A stretch of 50,700 nt of DNA, taken from the NCBI GenBank assembly GCA_964441765.1, contig CAYTVI010000004.1:1-50700 (forward strand), read 5' to 3'. The position numbers and the translations under genes were made by a program. The DNA comes from Sulfurospirillum sp964441765. GTDB taxonomy: Bacteria; Campylobacterota; Campylobacteria; Campylobacterales; Sulfurospirillaceae. Positions 25,509 through 34,993 of this stretch are shown in pieces. The notes below the pieces were generated by a model. That model was not told the origin of the DNA and ran no database searches. It was given only the letters and a program-made list of their open reading frames with translations. The first letter of the stretch is position 1, and every line of letters begins with the position of its first letter.

Positions 25509-27382
25509 ATGTTTTTACCAACAACCAAAGAAGAGATGCGCCAACGTGGGTGGGAAAGCTTGGACATCATCCTTATTACTTCAGATGCCTATATTGACTC
25601 TCCTTACATGGGTGTTGCGGTTGTTGGTCGAGTTTTAGAGCGTGCGGGATTTCGTGTAGGTATTATTGGTCAACCTGATATTACATGTCAAGACGATATC
25701 GCTCGCTTGGGTGAGCCAAGGCTTTTTTGGGGCGTGAGTGGTGGCAGTGTGGATTCTCTGGTATCAAACTACACCGCAACGAAGAAATTTCGCAATTCCG
25801 ATGATTATACACCAGGGGGAACAAACAACAAACGCCCTGATCGTGCTAGCTTAGTCTATACAAACCTTATCCGTCAGTACTTTAAAAATACCGTTCCTAT
25901 TGTTCTTGGTGGTATCGAAGCGAGCCTTAGACGTGTGACGCATTATGATTTTTGGAGCAACAAACTTCGTAAGCCCATTTTATTTGACGCGAAGGCGGAT
26001 TATCTTCTTTATGGTATGGCGGACAACAGTGTTGTGGAGTTTGCCAAAGCTCTTGATGAAGGCATTTCACCTTTACATGTAAAAGGACTTAGCTATATTT
26101 CTAAAGAGCCAAATGCTGAGTACATCACACTTCCTAGTCACCAAGAGTGTGTGGATGATAAACTCAAGTTTATGGATATGTTTGATGATTTTTATCATAA
26201 CAACGATCCTATATCAGCGCGTGGGCTTTGTCAAAAAGTAGATGAGCGTTACCTTATCCAAAATCCACCCGCTCCTTATCTTACCACAGAAGAGTTAGAC
26301 GGTGTAAGCGCTCTGCCCTTTATGCGTGATTTACACCCGTATCATCATAAAGAGGGAAAAGTACGCGCACTAGAAACCATCAAATTTTCCATCTCAACAC
26401 ATCAAGGCTGTTATGGGGAGTGTAATTTTTGTGCCATCAGCGTNNNNNNNNNNNNNNNNNNNNNNNNNNNNNNNNNNNNNNNNNNNNNNNNNNNNNNNNN
26501 NNNNNNNNNNNNNNNNNNNNNNNNNNNNNNNNNNNNNNNNNNNCCATCTCAACACATCAAGGCTGTTATGGGGAGTGTAATTTTTGTGCCATCAGCGTGC
26601 ATCAAGGCAGAACCATTCGAAGTCGCAGTGTTGATTCTATCGTCAACGAAGCAAAGCATTTTGGAACGTATAAAGATTTTAAAGGCATCATCTCAGACCT
26701 AGGTGCTCCTACGGCAAATATGTATGGGTACGAATGCTCTAAAAAACTCACCAAAGGAACGTGTGAAGAAAAAAGCTGTATGTTCCCGAAACTGTGTAAA
26801 GCCCTTAAGCCAACGCATAAAAAACAGCTTGAACTTTTACGAAAAGTGCGTGCCTTGCCTCATATCAAAAAAGCGTTTGTTGCTTCTGGGATTCGTTATG
26901 ATTTGATTAGCGATGATAAAGCGTATGGATACGAATACCTCAAAGAAATCGTCACCCATCACTTAAGCGGTCAGATGAAGATAGCGCCAGAGCACATCGA
27001 TGATGAAATCTTAGGGCTGATGGGCAAACCGGGTAAAGAGGCGTTGGTGGAGTTTAAAACGCTTTTTGACAGACTCTCCCGTGAATCAGGCAAAAAACAG
27101 TTCTTGACCTACTATCTTATCGCAGCGCACCCAGGGTGTGAAGAGAAGCATATGCACTCTTTGAAACAGTTTGCCTCCAATGTGCTTAAGATGAATCCCG
27201 AACAAGCACAAGTGTTTACCCCAACACCCTCGACCTATTCAACGCTTATGTACTACACAGGGCTTCACTACAAAACGCGCAAGCCCTTGTTTGTTGAAAA
27301 AGACACCTTGCGCAAAGAGAAGCAAAAAGAGATTGTGGTCGCTAAAAAAGAGCGTGTTTTTAGAAGTGGGTTTGATAGTTAA
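25509..27382 (+). CDS. YgiQ family radical SAM protein (interrupted by an assembly join)
   Basis: A UPF0313/YgiQ protein: an N-terminal cobalamin-binding-like domain (ITSDAYIDSPYMGVAVVGRVLERAGFRV, in parts), then a radical SAM core with CYGECNFCAI, whose three cysteines bind the 4Fe-4S cluster, and conserved APEHIDDEILGLMGKPG. The reaction is unknown. ATG at 25509 matches the family start MFLPTTKEEM. The 100-N gap at 26444-26543 is flanked by an identical 55-bp sequence. Dropping the Ns and one copy restores one uninterrupted frame, so the gene is almost certainly intact in the organism (about 573 codons). Confidence 0.85.
26389..26598. other. Assembly join: 55-bp duplicate flanking 100 N
   Basis: Positions 26389-26443 and 26544-26598 are identical (55 bp), and 26444-26543 is 100 N. 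The two contig ends overlap by exactly 55 bp, a k-mer-sized overlap that was not merged. This is an artefact, not a biological direct repeat. Confidence 0.95.
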
Positions 27383-27407
27383 ACATCTTTACATGTAAGG
27401 AATTAAG

Positions 27408-27719
27408 ATGAGCGTTTTAATGGAATTTAGCATGTTTCCTTTGGAAGGTGAAGGCAGTAAAAGTGCGTATGTATCACGTATTATCGAGATGATACATCGC
27501 AGTGGGTATTCTTATAAACTTACACCCATGAGTACCATTGTCGAGACTAAAAATCTTTATGAAGCACTAAAACTCGTAGAAGATGCTTACGCGCAAATCG
27601 ATGAATGTGAACGTGTTTATGCGTGTTTAAAGTTTGACATTCGAGATAACCGTGACAATGGAATGGAGCAAAAAATCGCTTCGGTTGAAAATCATCTTGG
27701 GCATAAAGTAACCCATTAA
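27408..27719 (+). CDS. Thiamine-binding protein, MTH1187/YkoF-like family
   Basis: A 103-residue protein of the COG0011-type family with a ferredoxin-like fold. MEFSMFPLEGEGSKSAYVSRIIEMI at the start and YKLTPMSTIVE in the middle are its hallmarks. Members bind thiamine or its precursors in the cytoplasm and may buffer or deliver it. It sits 25 bp after ygiQ with a TTACATGTAA copy in the spacer, followed by AAGGAAT before the ATG, so co-transcription with ygiQ is likely. Confidence 0.8.
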   Translation: MSVLMEFSMFPLEGEGSKSAYVSRIIEMIHRSGYSYKLTPMSTIVETKNLYEALKLVEDAYAQIDECERVYACLKFDIRDNRDNGMEQKIASVENHLGHKVTH

Positions 27720-27761
27720 GCAAATCCTTTTTACGCCGATTTGGTGTTACAAGGAGTTGCC

Positions 27762-28277
27762 ATGAACAGCATCAATGCGAGTAGCTATAGCTACAATGAT
27801 TTTAATTTTTCCATGCAAACCAGCAGTGGTGATACTATAAATTTAAAAATGTACGATGAAAAATCAACGGATTTTTCGCACCAACAAGATGCCAATTCAA
27901 GCCAAACAACGCTCTCTTTGTCACATTCTTACGGTTATAGCTTTAAGTATGAGGGCAATGGCATTGATGAAAATGACCAAAAAGAGATAGACCAAGCGAT
28001 GAAACTGATTCAACCAATGTTGGATGAATACTTCAAAAATGTTAATGAAACAGCCCCTAAAAATGCCGATATTATCAACAAAGCGTTTGATATCAACACC
28101 TACCTACCAAAGCCTCAGGAGAGCAATACCAAAAGCTATCTCAATGATAAACTTTTAAAGACCATCGACAAAACACTCGAAAAAGAGCAAAATCAAAATG
28201 AAAAAATCTTAGAAGCCGCTCAAAAACTCTTTGATGCTCTTTTAAAACAAAGTGAGCGCTTTGAACTTTACATGTAA
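27762..28277 (+). CDS. Hypothetical protein
   Basis: A 171-residue soluble protein I do not recognise. It begins MNSINASSYSYNDFNFSMQ, is Ser/Asn/Gln-rich in the first 60 residues, and has a charged helical second half (IDENDQKEIDQAMKLIQPMLDEYF; LLKTIDKTLEKEQNQNEKILEAAQ). There is no signal peptide or membrane helix. ATG at 27762 is chosen because AAGGAG precedes it by 6 nt; the longer frame to 27741 has no such site. The gene ends inside a palindrome copy: TAC ATG TAA supplies the last two codons and the stop. Confidence 0.6.
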   Translation: MNSINASSYSYNDFNFSMQTSSGDTINLKMYDEKSTDFSHQQDANSSQTTLSLSHSYGYSFKYEGNGIDENDQKEIDQAMKLIQPMLDEYFKNVNETAPKNADIINKAFDINTYLPKPQESNTKSYLNDKLLKTIDKTLEKEQNQNEKILEAAQKLFDALLKQSERFELYM

Positions 28278-28285
28278 ACGTAACA

Positions 28286-28920
28286 CTAATTTTTACATAA
28301 TAATTCGATGTTTTTAATCCATTCATGAAAATGTGGGCATTTTTCTCTCATTTTTTCTAACCCAATGTGTTGAGCCACGATAATTCCAGAAATATCTTTT
28401 ATATAATGAGGAAGAATTCTTTTAATTCTCTCAGCAGGAGAAGTATTTGGTACATCATTAATGTCTTCTGGATTTTTTATTTCTTCAACAATCTCTTCAA
28501 AAAATCTTATTTTATTGCCAACATTTTGTAATTTTGAGAACATTGAAACATCACTAAAGAGCAATGCTTCAAACTCATGCAATTGTAAGTAAGGCAAAAA
28601 AATTTATCTTTATCAATATCTCGTTTAAAACCATCCTCTAGTATAGCGACCTTTTGCACACCTCTGTGTGTTTTGACCAAAGTATTTTTTTGAGGAAAAT
28701 CACTAGGAATACGATATAAATCAATCATGGTTGTTACTAAACGGGCACTACTATCTTTCAAAAGCCTATTCACTTCATCACGAATGATGGTGTACTTGCC
28801 AACACCTTTTAAATTTCGAGGAATAACAAAAATACCTTTAGGCTCAAAATGTGGTTTTAAAACAGCATTGACAAATTTTTCTTCCGCATAGCCCTCAACC
28901 AAAATCAATACTTTGCTCAT
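28286..28920 (-). pseudogene. DUF4276 (TOPRIM-like) partner of the ATPase, frameshifted
   Basis: The two halves lie in different frames. Codons from ATG 28920 give MSKVLILVEGYAEEKFVNAVL...GFKRDIDKDKFF, and the continuation PYLQLHEFEALLFSD... to 28286 is in another frame. Together they match the DUF4276 family from end to end (VEGxxEExF, TTMIDLYRIPSDFP, LQLHEFEALLFSD, NTSPAERI, CPHFHEWI). The break is at a 7-A run (28596-28602, T7 on the coding strand), and one more base would restore K-F-F-L-P-Y. It could be a true pseudogene, a phase-variable gene or a sequencing error. The start forms an ATGA overlap with the ATPase stop. Confidence 0.8.
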
Positions 28921-29993
28921 GGACGACCACCAATGATGTTCTTCTCCCAAATCTCACCAAGCGAATAATCTTCTTTCCAATCATCCAACTCATGATCTCC
29001 TAAATGCCTAAGTACCGAAGCACCATCTTTTTTATCTGTTACTATAATGTCTTGAGCTTCAAAATGATTGATTAGCGTCACCGATTGCGTCGATACGATA
29101 AGCTGTTTATCGACTGCGAAACTTTTCATAAGAGACGCCAAAATACTAATGGCATACGGATGCAATCCAAGTTCAGGCTCATCTATAATGATAGTATCAG
29201 GCGCATTAGGTTGTAACAAAAGCGTTGTAAGACAAATCATCCTCAATGTTCCATCGGAGAGATGATTGGCATTAAAAGTTTTATCACTTCCGATTTCTTG
29301 CCACTCAAGCCTAATTCGCTCTTCATTCAAAGCATCCGGTTCTAAGATAAATCTGTCAAAATAGGGAGCAATCAGTTTAATCGTCTCTTCTATCATAAAA
29401 AAACTATTTTCGTGTTTTCGTTTTAAAAGATACAAAAATGCGGCTAAATTAGAAGCATCTGGAGCAAGTTTTCGATAATCAGTTAAATCACAATATTTTT
29501 TGACCCCAGCAGTAGAACTGGTATCGTGAAAATGATAGACTCTCCAAGATAATAAAGCATTTCGTACATGCTCACAAACACTCGGACAATCAAATAATTT
29601 TGTTTCATTATTGGATTCTCCAATAATTCTTTCTGTTTCAAAATCATTATATCTTTGAGACAAATAATAAGTTCTTTCTTCCGAAAAAAACAAAGTATCC
29701 TCTTCAGTTGGCTTTAAGATAAAACGATATTTGTTTCTTCCAAAGTCTATTTTTCCAATTATTTCAGAAGATATTTTTGTTCCAAAATATAAAATATTAT
29801 CTGCCCCACCTTGTACTTTAATATACTCTTGAAATCGCTTTTCTATCATCATATTAAGCATTTTGAAAAAAGAAATAAAATTTGACTTTCCAGCACCATT
29901 GGCGCCGATAAGAATATTGAGATTTGAAAGTTTGAAATAATCCAAGTCTTTAATGGATTTGTAATTTTTGATAGATATGGCATCTATTTTCAT
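28917..29993 (-). CDS. AAA/ABC-type ATPase (RecF/OLD-like), candidate defence module
   Basis: A 358-residue SMC/RecF-like ATPase: N-terminal ISIKNYKSIKDL, Walker A GANGAGKSNF (about 32-41), ABC-like signature HLSDGTLRMI, Walker B TIIIDEPELGLHP and a following STQSVTLINHF switch segment. Such ATPases paired with a TOPRIM-like partner resemble OLD and PARIS-type phage defence systems, in which the ATPase senses and the partner acts as the nuclease. DUF4276 is the partner here, overlapping by 4 bp. The pair lies between housekeeping genes and fliP and has its own promoter. A defence role is inference. Confidence 0.75.
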   Translation of the reverse strand: MKIDAISIKNYKSIKDLDYFKLSNLNILIGANGAGKSNFISFFKMLNMMIEKRFQEYIKVQGGADNILYFGTKISSEIIGKIDFGRNKYRFILKPTEEDTLFFSEERTYYLSQRYNDFETERIIGESNNETKLFDCPSVCEHVRNALLSWRVYHFHDTSSTAGVKKYCDLTDYRKLAPDASNLAAFLYLLKRKHENSFFMIEETIKLIAPYFDRFILEPDALNEERIRLEWQEIGSDKTFNANHLSDGTLRMICLTTLLLQPNAPDTIIIDEPELGLHPYAISILASLMKSFAVDKQLIVSTQSVTLINHFEAQDIIVTDKKDGASVLRHLGDHELDDWKEDYSLGEIWEKNIIGGRP

Positions 29994-30031
29994 TAGTTTC
30001 CCTCTATTATAGCTGTCTCTTCTTGGATTAA

Positions 30032-30037
30032 ATTATA
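30032..30037 (-). promoter_or_regulatory. Candidate -10 for the ATPase/DUF4276 pair
   Basis: TATAAT on the minus strand about 38 bp before the ATPase ATG; AGAGGG is the ribosome site. A second TATAAT at 30011-30006 is too close to the start to be preferred. The remaining 160 bp up to fliP hold no convincing gene. Confidence 0.5.
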
Positions 30038-30197
30038 CAATACATACACCTGTTATCTATAACTCATTTTAAAATTCTGCCGTATTTGTTTTTTGATTGT
30101 AAAATCTACATGTAAAGATTTATTTGACTGAGCAATTCCATTCTCTGCTTTTGAATCTTCCATACAATCAATGAATATCACTAAAAAATGTATTTTG

Positions 30198-30941
30198 TTA
30201 GTGAAAGCTCTCCACGAGCTTTCCAACCAGTAAATTCCATCCATCCACGAGCACAAAAATAAGCAACTTAAATGGCAAAGATATCATAACAGGTGGGAGC
30301 ATCATCATACCCATCGCCATCAAAACAGAGCTCACAACCATATCGATAACTAAAAAAGGCAAGAAAAGCAAAAAGCCTATCTCAAACGCGGTTTTAAGTT
30401 CGCTAATCATAAACGCAGGAATAGCAACGGTCAAAGGAACTTCTTCGATATTTTTAGGGTTTTCAAGGTTGCGGATACGAAAAAAGAGTGCCAAATCTTT
30501 TTCACGGGTGTTGCGAATCATAAACGCTTTAAAGGGCTCTGCACCTTTAACAAACGCTTCTTGGTAACTCATCTGCTCTGCCAAATAAGGCTTAATCGCT
30601 TTGTTGTAAGACTCTTGAGCCACAGGTTCCATAATGAAAAATGTCAAAATCATCGCCAAAGAGACCATCACCTGCGAAGGAGGCATTTGTTGCGTTCCTA
30701 GCGCTTGGCGTAAAAAAGAAAAAACAATGAGCAAACGTAAAAAGCTGGTCATCACAAAGATTAAAGAAGGTGCTAAAACCAAAATAGTCAAAACTATCAT
30801 CAAGTTAAGACTGGTCACGAGCTGTTGAGGCGTATCAGGTGCGCTTAACGAGAGATTGACCGTAGGAATAGTATCTGCGCCAAACGCGAAAGGTGTCATG
30901 ACACTCATCACTAAACAAAGTACTCTTAAAAAGTGTTTCAA
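30198..30941 (-). CDS. fliP: Flagellar type III export protein FliP
   Basis: Core pore subunit of the flagellar export gate. It has 247 residues with an N-terminal signal peptide (LCLVMSVMTPFAFGA) and four membrane helices. Family motifs include SFLRLLIVFSFLRQALGTQQMPPSQV and the C-terminal MGMMMLPPVMISLPFKLLIFVLVDGW. The start is TTG at 30941 with AAGGA 7 nt upstream; the nearby ATG is followed at once by an out-of-frame TGA. The gene stands alone, divergent from glmU, as in C. jejuni. Confidence 0.97.
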   Translation of the reverse strand: MKHFLRVLCLVMSVMTPFAFGADTIPTVNLSLSAPDTPQQLVTSLNLMIVLTILVLAPSLIFVMTSFLRLLIVFSFLRQALGTQQMPPSQVMVSLAMILTFFIMEPVAQESYNKAIKPYLAEQMSYQEAFVKGAEPFKAFMIRNTREKDLALFFRIRNLENPKNIEEVPLTVAIPAFMISELKTAFEIGFLLFLPFLVIDMVVSSVLMAMGMMMLPPVMISLPFKLLIFVLVDGWNLLVGKLVESFH

Positions 30942-31015
30942 CGCATCGTCCTTCTAAAATGATTGCATGATTGTAATTGCTTTTGCGTTAAAAAGCACTT
31001 TAAACAACTTTGCGT

Positions 31016-31021
31016 TACAAT
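31016..31021 (+). promoter_or_regulatory. Candidate -10 for glmU operon
   Basis: TACAAT 32 bp before the glmU ATG in the fliP-glmU divergent region. Confidence 0.35.
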
Positions 31022-31052
31022 AAAAGTTAATTTTGATAGAGGATTTAGGGTT

Positions 31053-32342
31053 ATGAAACTTTCGATTGCGATAATGGCAGCAGGTCTTGGTACACGTATG
31101 AAATCAACTAAGCCAAAAGTGCTTCATGAAATCAGCGGATTTGAGATGTTATACCACATCATCAAAGAGGCACAAAAAATCAGTGACGATGTTCATGTCA
31201 TCTTATACCACCAAGCTTCTTTGGTGCAAGAGAAGATGAATCGTTATTTTTCGGGACTTCATTATCATCTGCAAGACCATCAAAACTTTCCAGGCACGGG
31301 TGGTGCGATTCGCAATATAACGCCAAAGTATGAGCGTCTTTTAGTTTTAAGTGGCGATATGCCGCTTCTTGAAAGCTCTCATATGCAAAATTTTACGCAT
31401 TTTGATGCTGATATCGTCATGAGTACGTTTACATGTAAAGAGCCTTTTGGTTATGGACGTGTGATTATGGACGAAGCGTGCAACGTGAAACGCATCGTGG
31501 AAGAAAAAGATGCAAGTGTGGAAGAGAAAAAAGTCACATCGGTCAACGCGGGCGTGTATCTTTTTAAAACCTCATTTTTAAACGACAATCTCTCAAAACT
31601 AAGCAATAATAACGCGCAAAAAGAGTATTACATCACCGACCTTATTCCTCTAGCCAAAGAGGTTAAAGCCCTTTTTGTCGATGAAGAAACGTTTATGGGG
31701 GTAAATTCTAAGCATCATCTCTCTATTGCCGAAGAGCTGATGCAAGAGCGTATCAAGCGACGTTTTATGGAACAAGGTGTTTTGATGCGACTCCCAAGTA
31801 CGATTTACATCGAAGCAGATGTGGAAATCGTAGGAGAGAGTATCTTGGAAAATGGCGTAACGCTTTTGAAAGGCTCACGCATTGAAAACAGCCACATTAA
31901 AGCACATTCCATCGTTGAAAAAAGTGTTATTAAAGACTCTGACATTGGACCAATGGCTCGCATCAGACCTGATTCGTTGATAGAAAACACACATATCGGA
32001 AACTTTGTCGAAGTGAAAAAATCAACCCTTAAAGGGGTAAAAGCGGGGCATTTGAGCTATCTAGGAGATGCGAGCATTGATGAGGGAACGAATATTGGGT
32101 GTGGAACGATTACATGTAATTACGATGGCAAAGGCAAATACCAAACCATCATCGGTAAAAATGTTTTCGTTGGAAGTGACACGCAACTCGTGGCTCCGCT
32201 GACTATCAATGATGATGTCATCATCGCTTCTGGCACAACAGTAACGAAAGATATTCCCAAAGGTGCTTTAGCCATCAACCGAGAACCTCTCAAAATCATT
32301 GAGGGATTCTTTTACAAATTTTTTGGAAAAAAAGATGCATAA
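31053..32342 (+). CDS. glmU: Bifunctional GlmU (GlcN-1-P acetyltransferase / GlcNAc-1-P uridylyltransferase)
   Basis: Makes UDP-GlcNAc for peptidoglycan and lipopolysaccharide. 429 residues: the N-terminal nucleotidyltransferase domain has AAGLGTRMKSTKPKVLH, LSGDMPLL and VNAGVYLF; the C-terminal left-handed beta helix has hexapeptide repeats and the conserved RIRPDS, TNIGCGTITCNYDG and VGSDTQLVAPL. ATG at 31053 gives the usual N-terminus; a longer frame to 30963 has no ribosome site. It overlaps coaBC by 8 bp. Two palindrome copies lie inside. Confidence 0.97.
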   Translation: MKLSIAIMAAGLGTRMKSTKPKVLHEISGFEMLYHIIKEAQKISDDVHVILYHQASLVQEKMNRYFSGLHYHLQDHQNFPGTGGAIRNITPKYERLLVLSGDMPLLESSHMQNFTHFDADIVMSTFTCKEPFGYGRVIMDEACNVKRIVEEKDASVEEKKVTSVNAGVYLFKTSFLNDNLSKLSNNNAQKEYYITDLIPLAKEVKALFVDEETFMGVNSKHHLSIAEELMQERIKRRFMEQGVLMRLPSTIYIEADVEIVGESILENGVTLLKGSRIENSHIKAHSIVEKSVIKDSDIGPMARIRPDSLIENTHIGNFVEVKKSTLKGVKAGHLSYLGDASIDEGTNIGCGTITCNYDGKGKYQTIIGKNVFVGSDTQLVAPLTINDDVIIASGTTVTKDIPKGALAINREPLKIIEGFFYKFFGKKDA

Positions 32343-33543
32343 AGAGCTTTTGTCGGGTAAAAAAATCCTTTTAGGGGTTACGGGCAGTATTGCTATTTAT
32401 AAAAGTTTGGAGCTTATTCGCCTCTTTATCAAAGCGGGAGCTGTTGTCAAAGTGGTAATGAGCGAAGAGGCAAAACGCTTTATTACGCCACTTACGTTTG
32501 AGACGATTAGCCAAAATAAGGTTTTACATGTGGAAACTGAAAGCTGGGCCGAGGGCTTAAGCCATATTCACACAGGAAAATGGGCAGACCTTTTTGTGAT
32601 CGCTCCTTGTTCGGTCAATACGATCAATAAACTCTCGCATGGCATCGCTGACAACCTCTTAACCCAAGCGGCCATTGCATATACTAAAACCATCGTTTTA
32701 GCACCCTCCGCGAACACCCACATGATGCTAAACGCCATCACCCAAGAGAGTCTTAAAAAGCTTGCAACTTTAGGCTTTGAGTTTATAGAGCCTCAAGCAA
32801 AGCTTCTTGCCTGCAACGATGAAGGTGTGGGCGCACTCGCCGATGTAGAAGATATTTTTTATGCGTGTGCTCGTGTGCTTTTGAAAGAGTCGTTTTGGCA
32901 AGGGCGCGATGTACTCATTACAGGAGGAGGAACGTATGAGAAGATTGACGATGTCAGATGCCTCACGAACTTTTCCAGTGGCAAACAAGCACAAGCTTTA
33001 GCTTTGGCTTACTACCTCAAAGGCGCCAATGTCACGCTTCTGACTAGTATGGACACACCTTTATGCAAAGGCATTGATACCTTACAAGTAAAGAGTTCTC
33101 ATGAACTTCACACCGCACTTTTAGCAAAAATGAACACACTTAAAGAAGCACAAAAAACACCGTATCTGCTGATGGCAGCGGCGGTGAGTGATTTCGTACC
33201 TGATTATCATGCGGGTAAACTTAAAAAAGAGGCTTTAGGTGCTAGCCCGACACTAAAGCTCAAACGCAATGTCGATATCTTAGAGAGCCTGCCAAAAGAG
33301 GGTTTTAAAATCATCGGTTTTAAAGCAGAGATGGATAAAGAAAATGCCTTGGAACATGCGACAAACATGCTAGAGAAGAAAAACCTAGATGCGGTCTGCC
33401 TCAATATCCTTGGAGAAAAAAACGCTTTTGGAAGCAACCACAATGAAGTCAGTTTCATCACATCAACACACGTTGAAAAACTCCTTCTTGCAAGCAAATT
33501 TGAGATTGCTCAAACCATTGTGGAGCTCAGTGCTTCTTTATGA
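32335..33543 (+). CDS. coaBC: Coenzyme A biosynthesis bifunctional protein CoaBC
   Basis: Joins 4'-phosphopantothenate and cysteine, then decarboxylates the product. 402 residues: the N-terminal flavin-dependent decarboxylase domain has VTGSIAIYKSLELI, SHIHTGKWAD with the catalytic histidine, PSANTHMMLN and the LLACNDEGVGAL cysteine. The C-terminal CoaB synthetase domain has ITGGGTYEKIDDVRCLTNFSSGKQ and GFKAE. ATG at 32335 overlaps the glmU stop; the stop forms an ATGA overlap with the next gene. Confidence 0.97.
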   Translation: MHKELLSGKKILLGVTGSIAIYKSLELIRLFIKAGAVVKVVMSEEAKRFITPLTFETISQNKVLHVETESWAEGLSHIHTGKWADLFVIAPCSVNTINKLSHGIADNLLTQAAIAYTKTIVLAPSANTHMMLNAITQESLKKLATLGFEFIEPQAKLLACNDEGVGALADVEDIFYACARVLLKESFWQGRDVLITGGGTYEKIDDVRCLTNFSSGKQAQALALAYYLKGANVTLLTSMDTPLCKGIDTLQVKSSHELHTALLAKMNTLKEAQKTPYLLMAAAVSDFVPDYHAGKLKKEALGASPTLKLKRNVDILESLPKEGFKIIGFKAEMDKENALEHATNMLEKKNLDAVCLNILGEKNAFGSNHNEVSFITSTHVEKLLLASKFEIAQTIVELSASL

Positions 33544-34259
33544 TTTCAACACTTCAACGATTAGCAGGGATTCACCAAGATGTGGTACAAGGAAGTAGCT
33601 CTTCTATCAACTTTAATGCCAATTTACCTATCAATGTAGAAGTATTAAAACAGCTTGATTCATCACGCTATCGACTCAAACTTGGCAGAAAAGAGCTCAC
33701 TACGAAAAGTCATAAACCTCTTCGTGAAGGCGAGATGTACTGGGGCAATTTTTCGCAAGCCAATGGAGGCATTTTAACCCTTTCACAGCTTTACAGACAA
33801 CCTACTCTTTTTCAAAACAGCGCTTATTTTTTAGACGCTTCCCTAGAAGCGATGATAGAGATAGAACAGTTTTCTTTTGCCTCTTTTAAAGAAGCTCTTT
33901 TAGAAGAACTCTTAAAAGAAAACATTGACAAAACGCTTTTTAAAACGCTCTCTTATATGCTCTTAGCGCTCAATAAAGGCGTTGTGCATCTTCCTTTTTT
34001 ACATGAAAACAAGCGCTCCCTCATCCAATTTTCACTTAATTCGGAAGGATACAACTTCTACATCGCTTCGGAAAATCTAGGACCATTAGAGGGAAAAATT
34101 CGTCACGAAGAGCTACATTTAAGTGCTATGTATGAAAAAAGTCTCTATTTTTTAGAAAAAGAACTTCCTAAATTGGATATGATTGCAACACTAAGTTTAC
34201 GTAAAGAGGTACATCCTTTGTTTGATACACATGAGCTTTCATTGGATTTAAAAGTATGA
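33540..34259 (+). CDS. Conserved hypothetical protein, FliK-like repeat region possible
   Basis: A 239-residue soluble protein without recognised catalytic motifs. Residues 30-70 (LPINVEVLKQLDSSRYRLKL through GEMYWGNF) resemble the short beta modules found in flagellar hook-length or cell-surface proteins of the FliK group; this is weak. The rest is helical with Leu-rich segments. It is tightly coupled: ATGA overlap with coaBC at the start and overlap with pilD at the end. From memory, C. jejuni has a hypothetical gene and uppS in this interval; uppS is not here. Confidence 0.55.
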   Translation: MISTLQRLAGIHQDVVQGSSSSINFNANLPINVEVLKQLDSSRYRLKLGRKELTTKSHKPLREGEMYWGNFSQANGGILTLSQLYRQPTLFQNSAYFLDASLEAMIEIEQFSFASFKEALLEELLKENIDKTLFKTLSYMLLALNKGVVHLPFLHENKRSLIQFSLNSEGYNFYIASENLGPLEGKIRHEELHLSAMYEKSLYFLEKELPKLDMIATLSLRKEVHPLFDTHELSLDLKV

Positions 34260-34993
34260 TGATGTACGAATGGCTCATCCTTCCCCTTATAGGTTTATGT
34301 ATAGGCTCTTTTCTCAATGTAGCCATTTTTCGCATTCCTAAAAATGAGAGCATTTTATTTCCCTCTTCTCACTGTTGCCATTGTCATCAAAGTCTGAAGT
34401 GGTATCACAATATCCCCTTGCTTTCATGGCTTTTTTTACGTGGAAAGTGTGCATTTTGTGGTGCGTCTATCTCATTTCAATACCCACTTATTGAGCTCTT
34501 AAGCGCTCTTTTGTATCTTCTTGCTTTTTTACATGTAAAGATTTTCACAGAAGCGCTTTTACTTGGAACCATCTTCGCGCTTTTACTGGCTTTAAGCGTA
34601 ATTGACGTGCGGTATAAAGCCGTTCCTGATATGTTGAGCCTTCCTGCTTTATTGCTCTCATTTCTTACCAATGAGCCTTTACAAGCACTGCAAAATGGTC
34701 TTTTGTTTATGGGTGGATTTTGTTTACTGCGCTTTGGTGTCTCAAGCGTTTTAAAAAAAGAGGTAATGGGCGAGGCCGATATTATCATTGCAGGTATTAT
34801 CGGAGCACTTTTGGGTATAAAACTTGGCTTTTTTGCGATTTACCTCTCTGCTGTTCTTGCCCTTGTTGTCTTTATGTTTGTACGCAAACGCGGGTATGAA
34901 CTGCCTTATATCCCTTTTTTGAGCACCGCCTTATTTCTTACATGGCTGTGCGATACATCGATTTTAACACTTTTGGGACTTATCTATGAATAG
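34256..34993 (+). CDS. pilD: Prepilin peptidase / A24 family
   Basis: Inner-membrane aspartyl protease that cleaves type IV prepilin-like leaders. 245 residues with about seven membrane helices. The cytoplasmic zinc site CCHCHQSL...CAFC is present, as are the two catalytic aspartates, in VIDVRYKAVPD and in MGEADI. It likely processes type II secretion or competence pseudopilins. The ATG at 34256 overlaps the preceding stop, and the gene overlaps the next by 8 bp. A palindrome copy encodes LHVK in a membrane segment. Confidence 0.93.
   Translation: MMMYEWLILPLIGLCIGSFLNVAIFRIPKNESILFPSSHCCHCHQSLKWYHNIPLLSWLFLRGKCAFCGASISFQYPLIELLSALLYLLAFLHVKIFTEALLLGTIFALLLALSVIDVRYKAVPDMLSLPALLLSFLTNEPLQALQNGLLFMGGFCLLRFGVSSVLKKEVMGEADIIIAGIIGALLGIKLGFFAIYLSAVLALVVFMFVRKRGYELPYIPFLSTALFLTWLCDTSILTLLGLIYE

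Noticed and set aside
26389..26598. A biological 55-bp direct repeat
   Set aside because: It flanks an N gap exactly at both contig ends and merging restores the gene; it is an assembly overlap.
30053..30256. A 67-codon minus-strand reading frame between the ATPase and fliP
   Set aside because: It starts inside fliP, has no ribosome site and no recognisable sequence.
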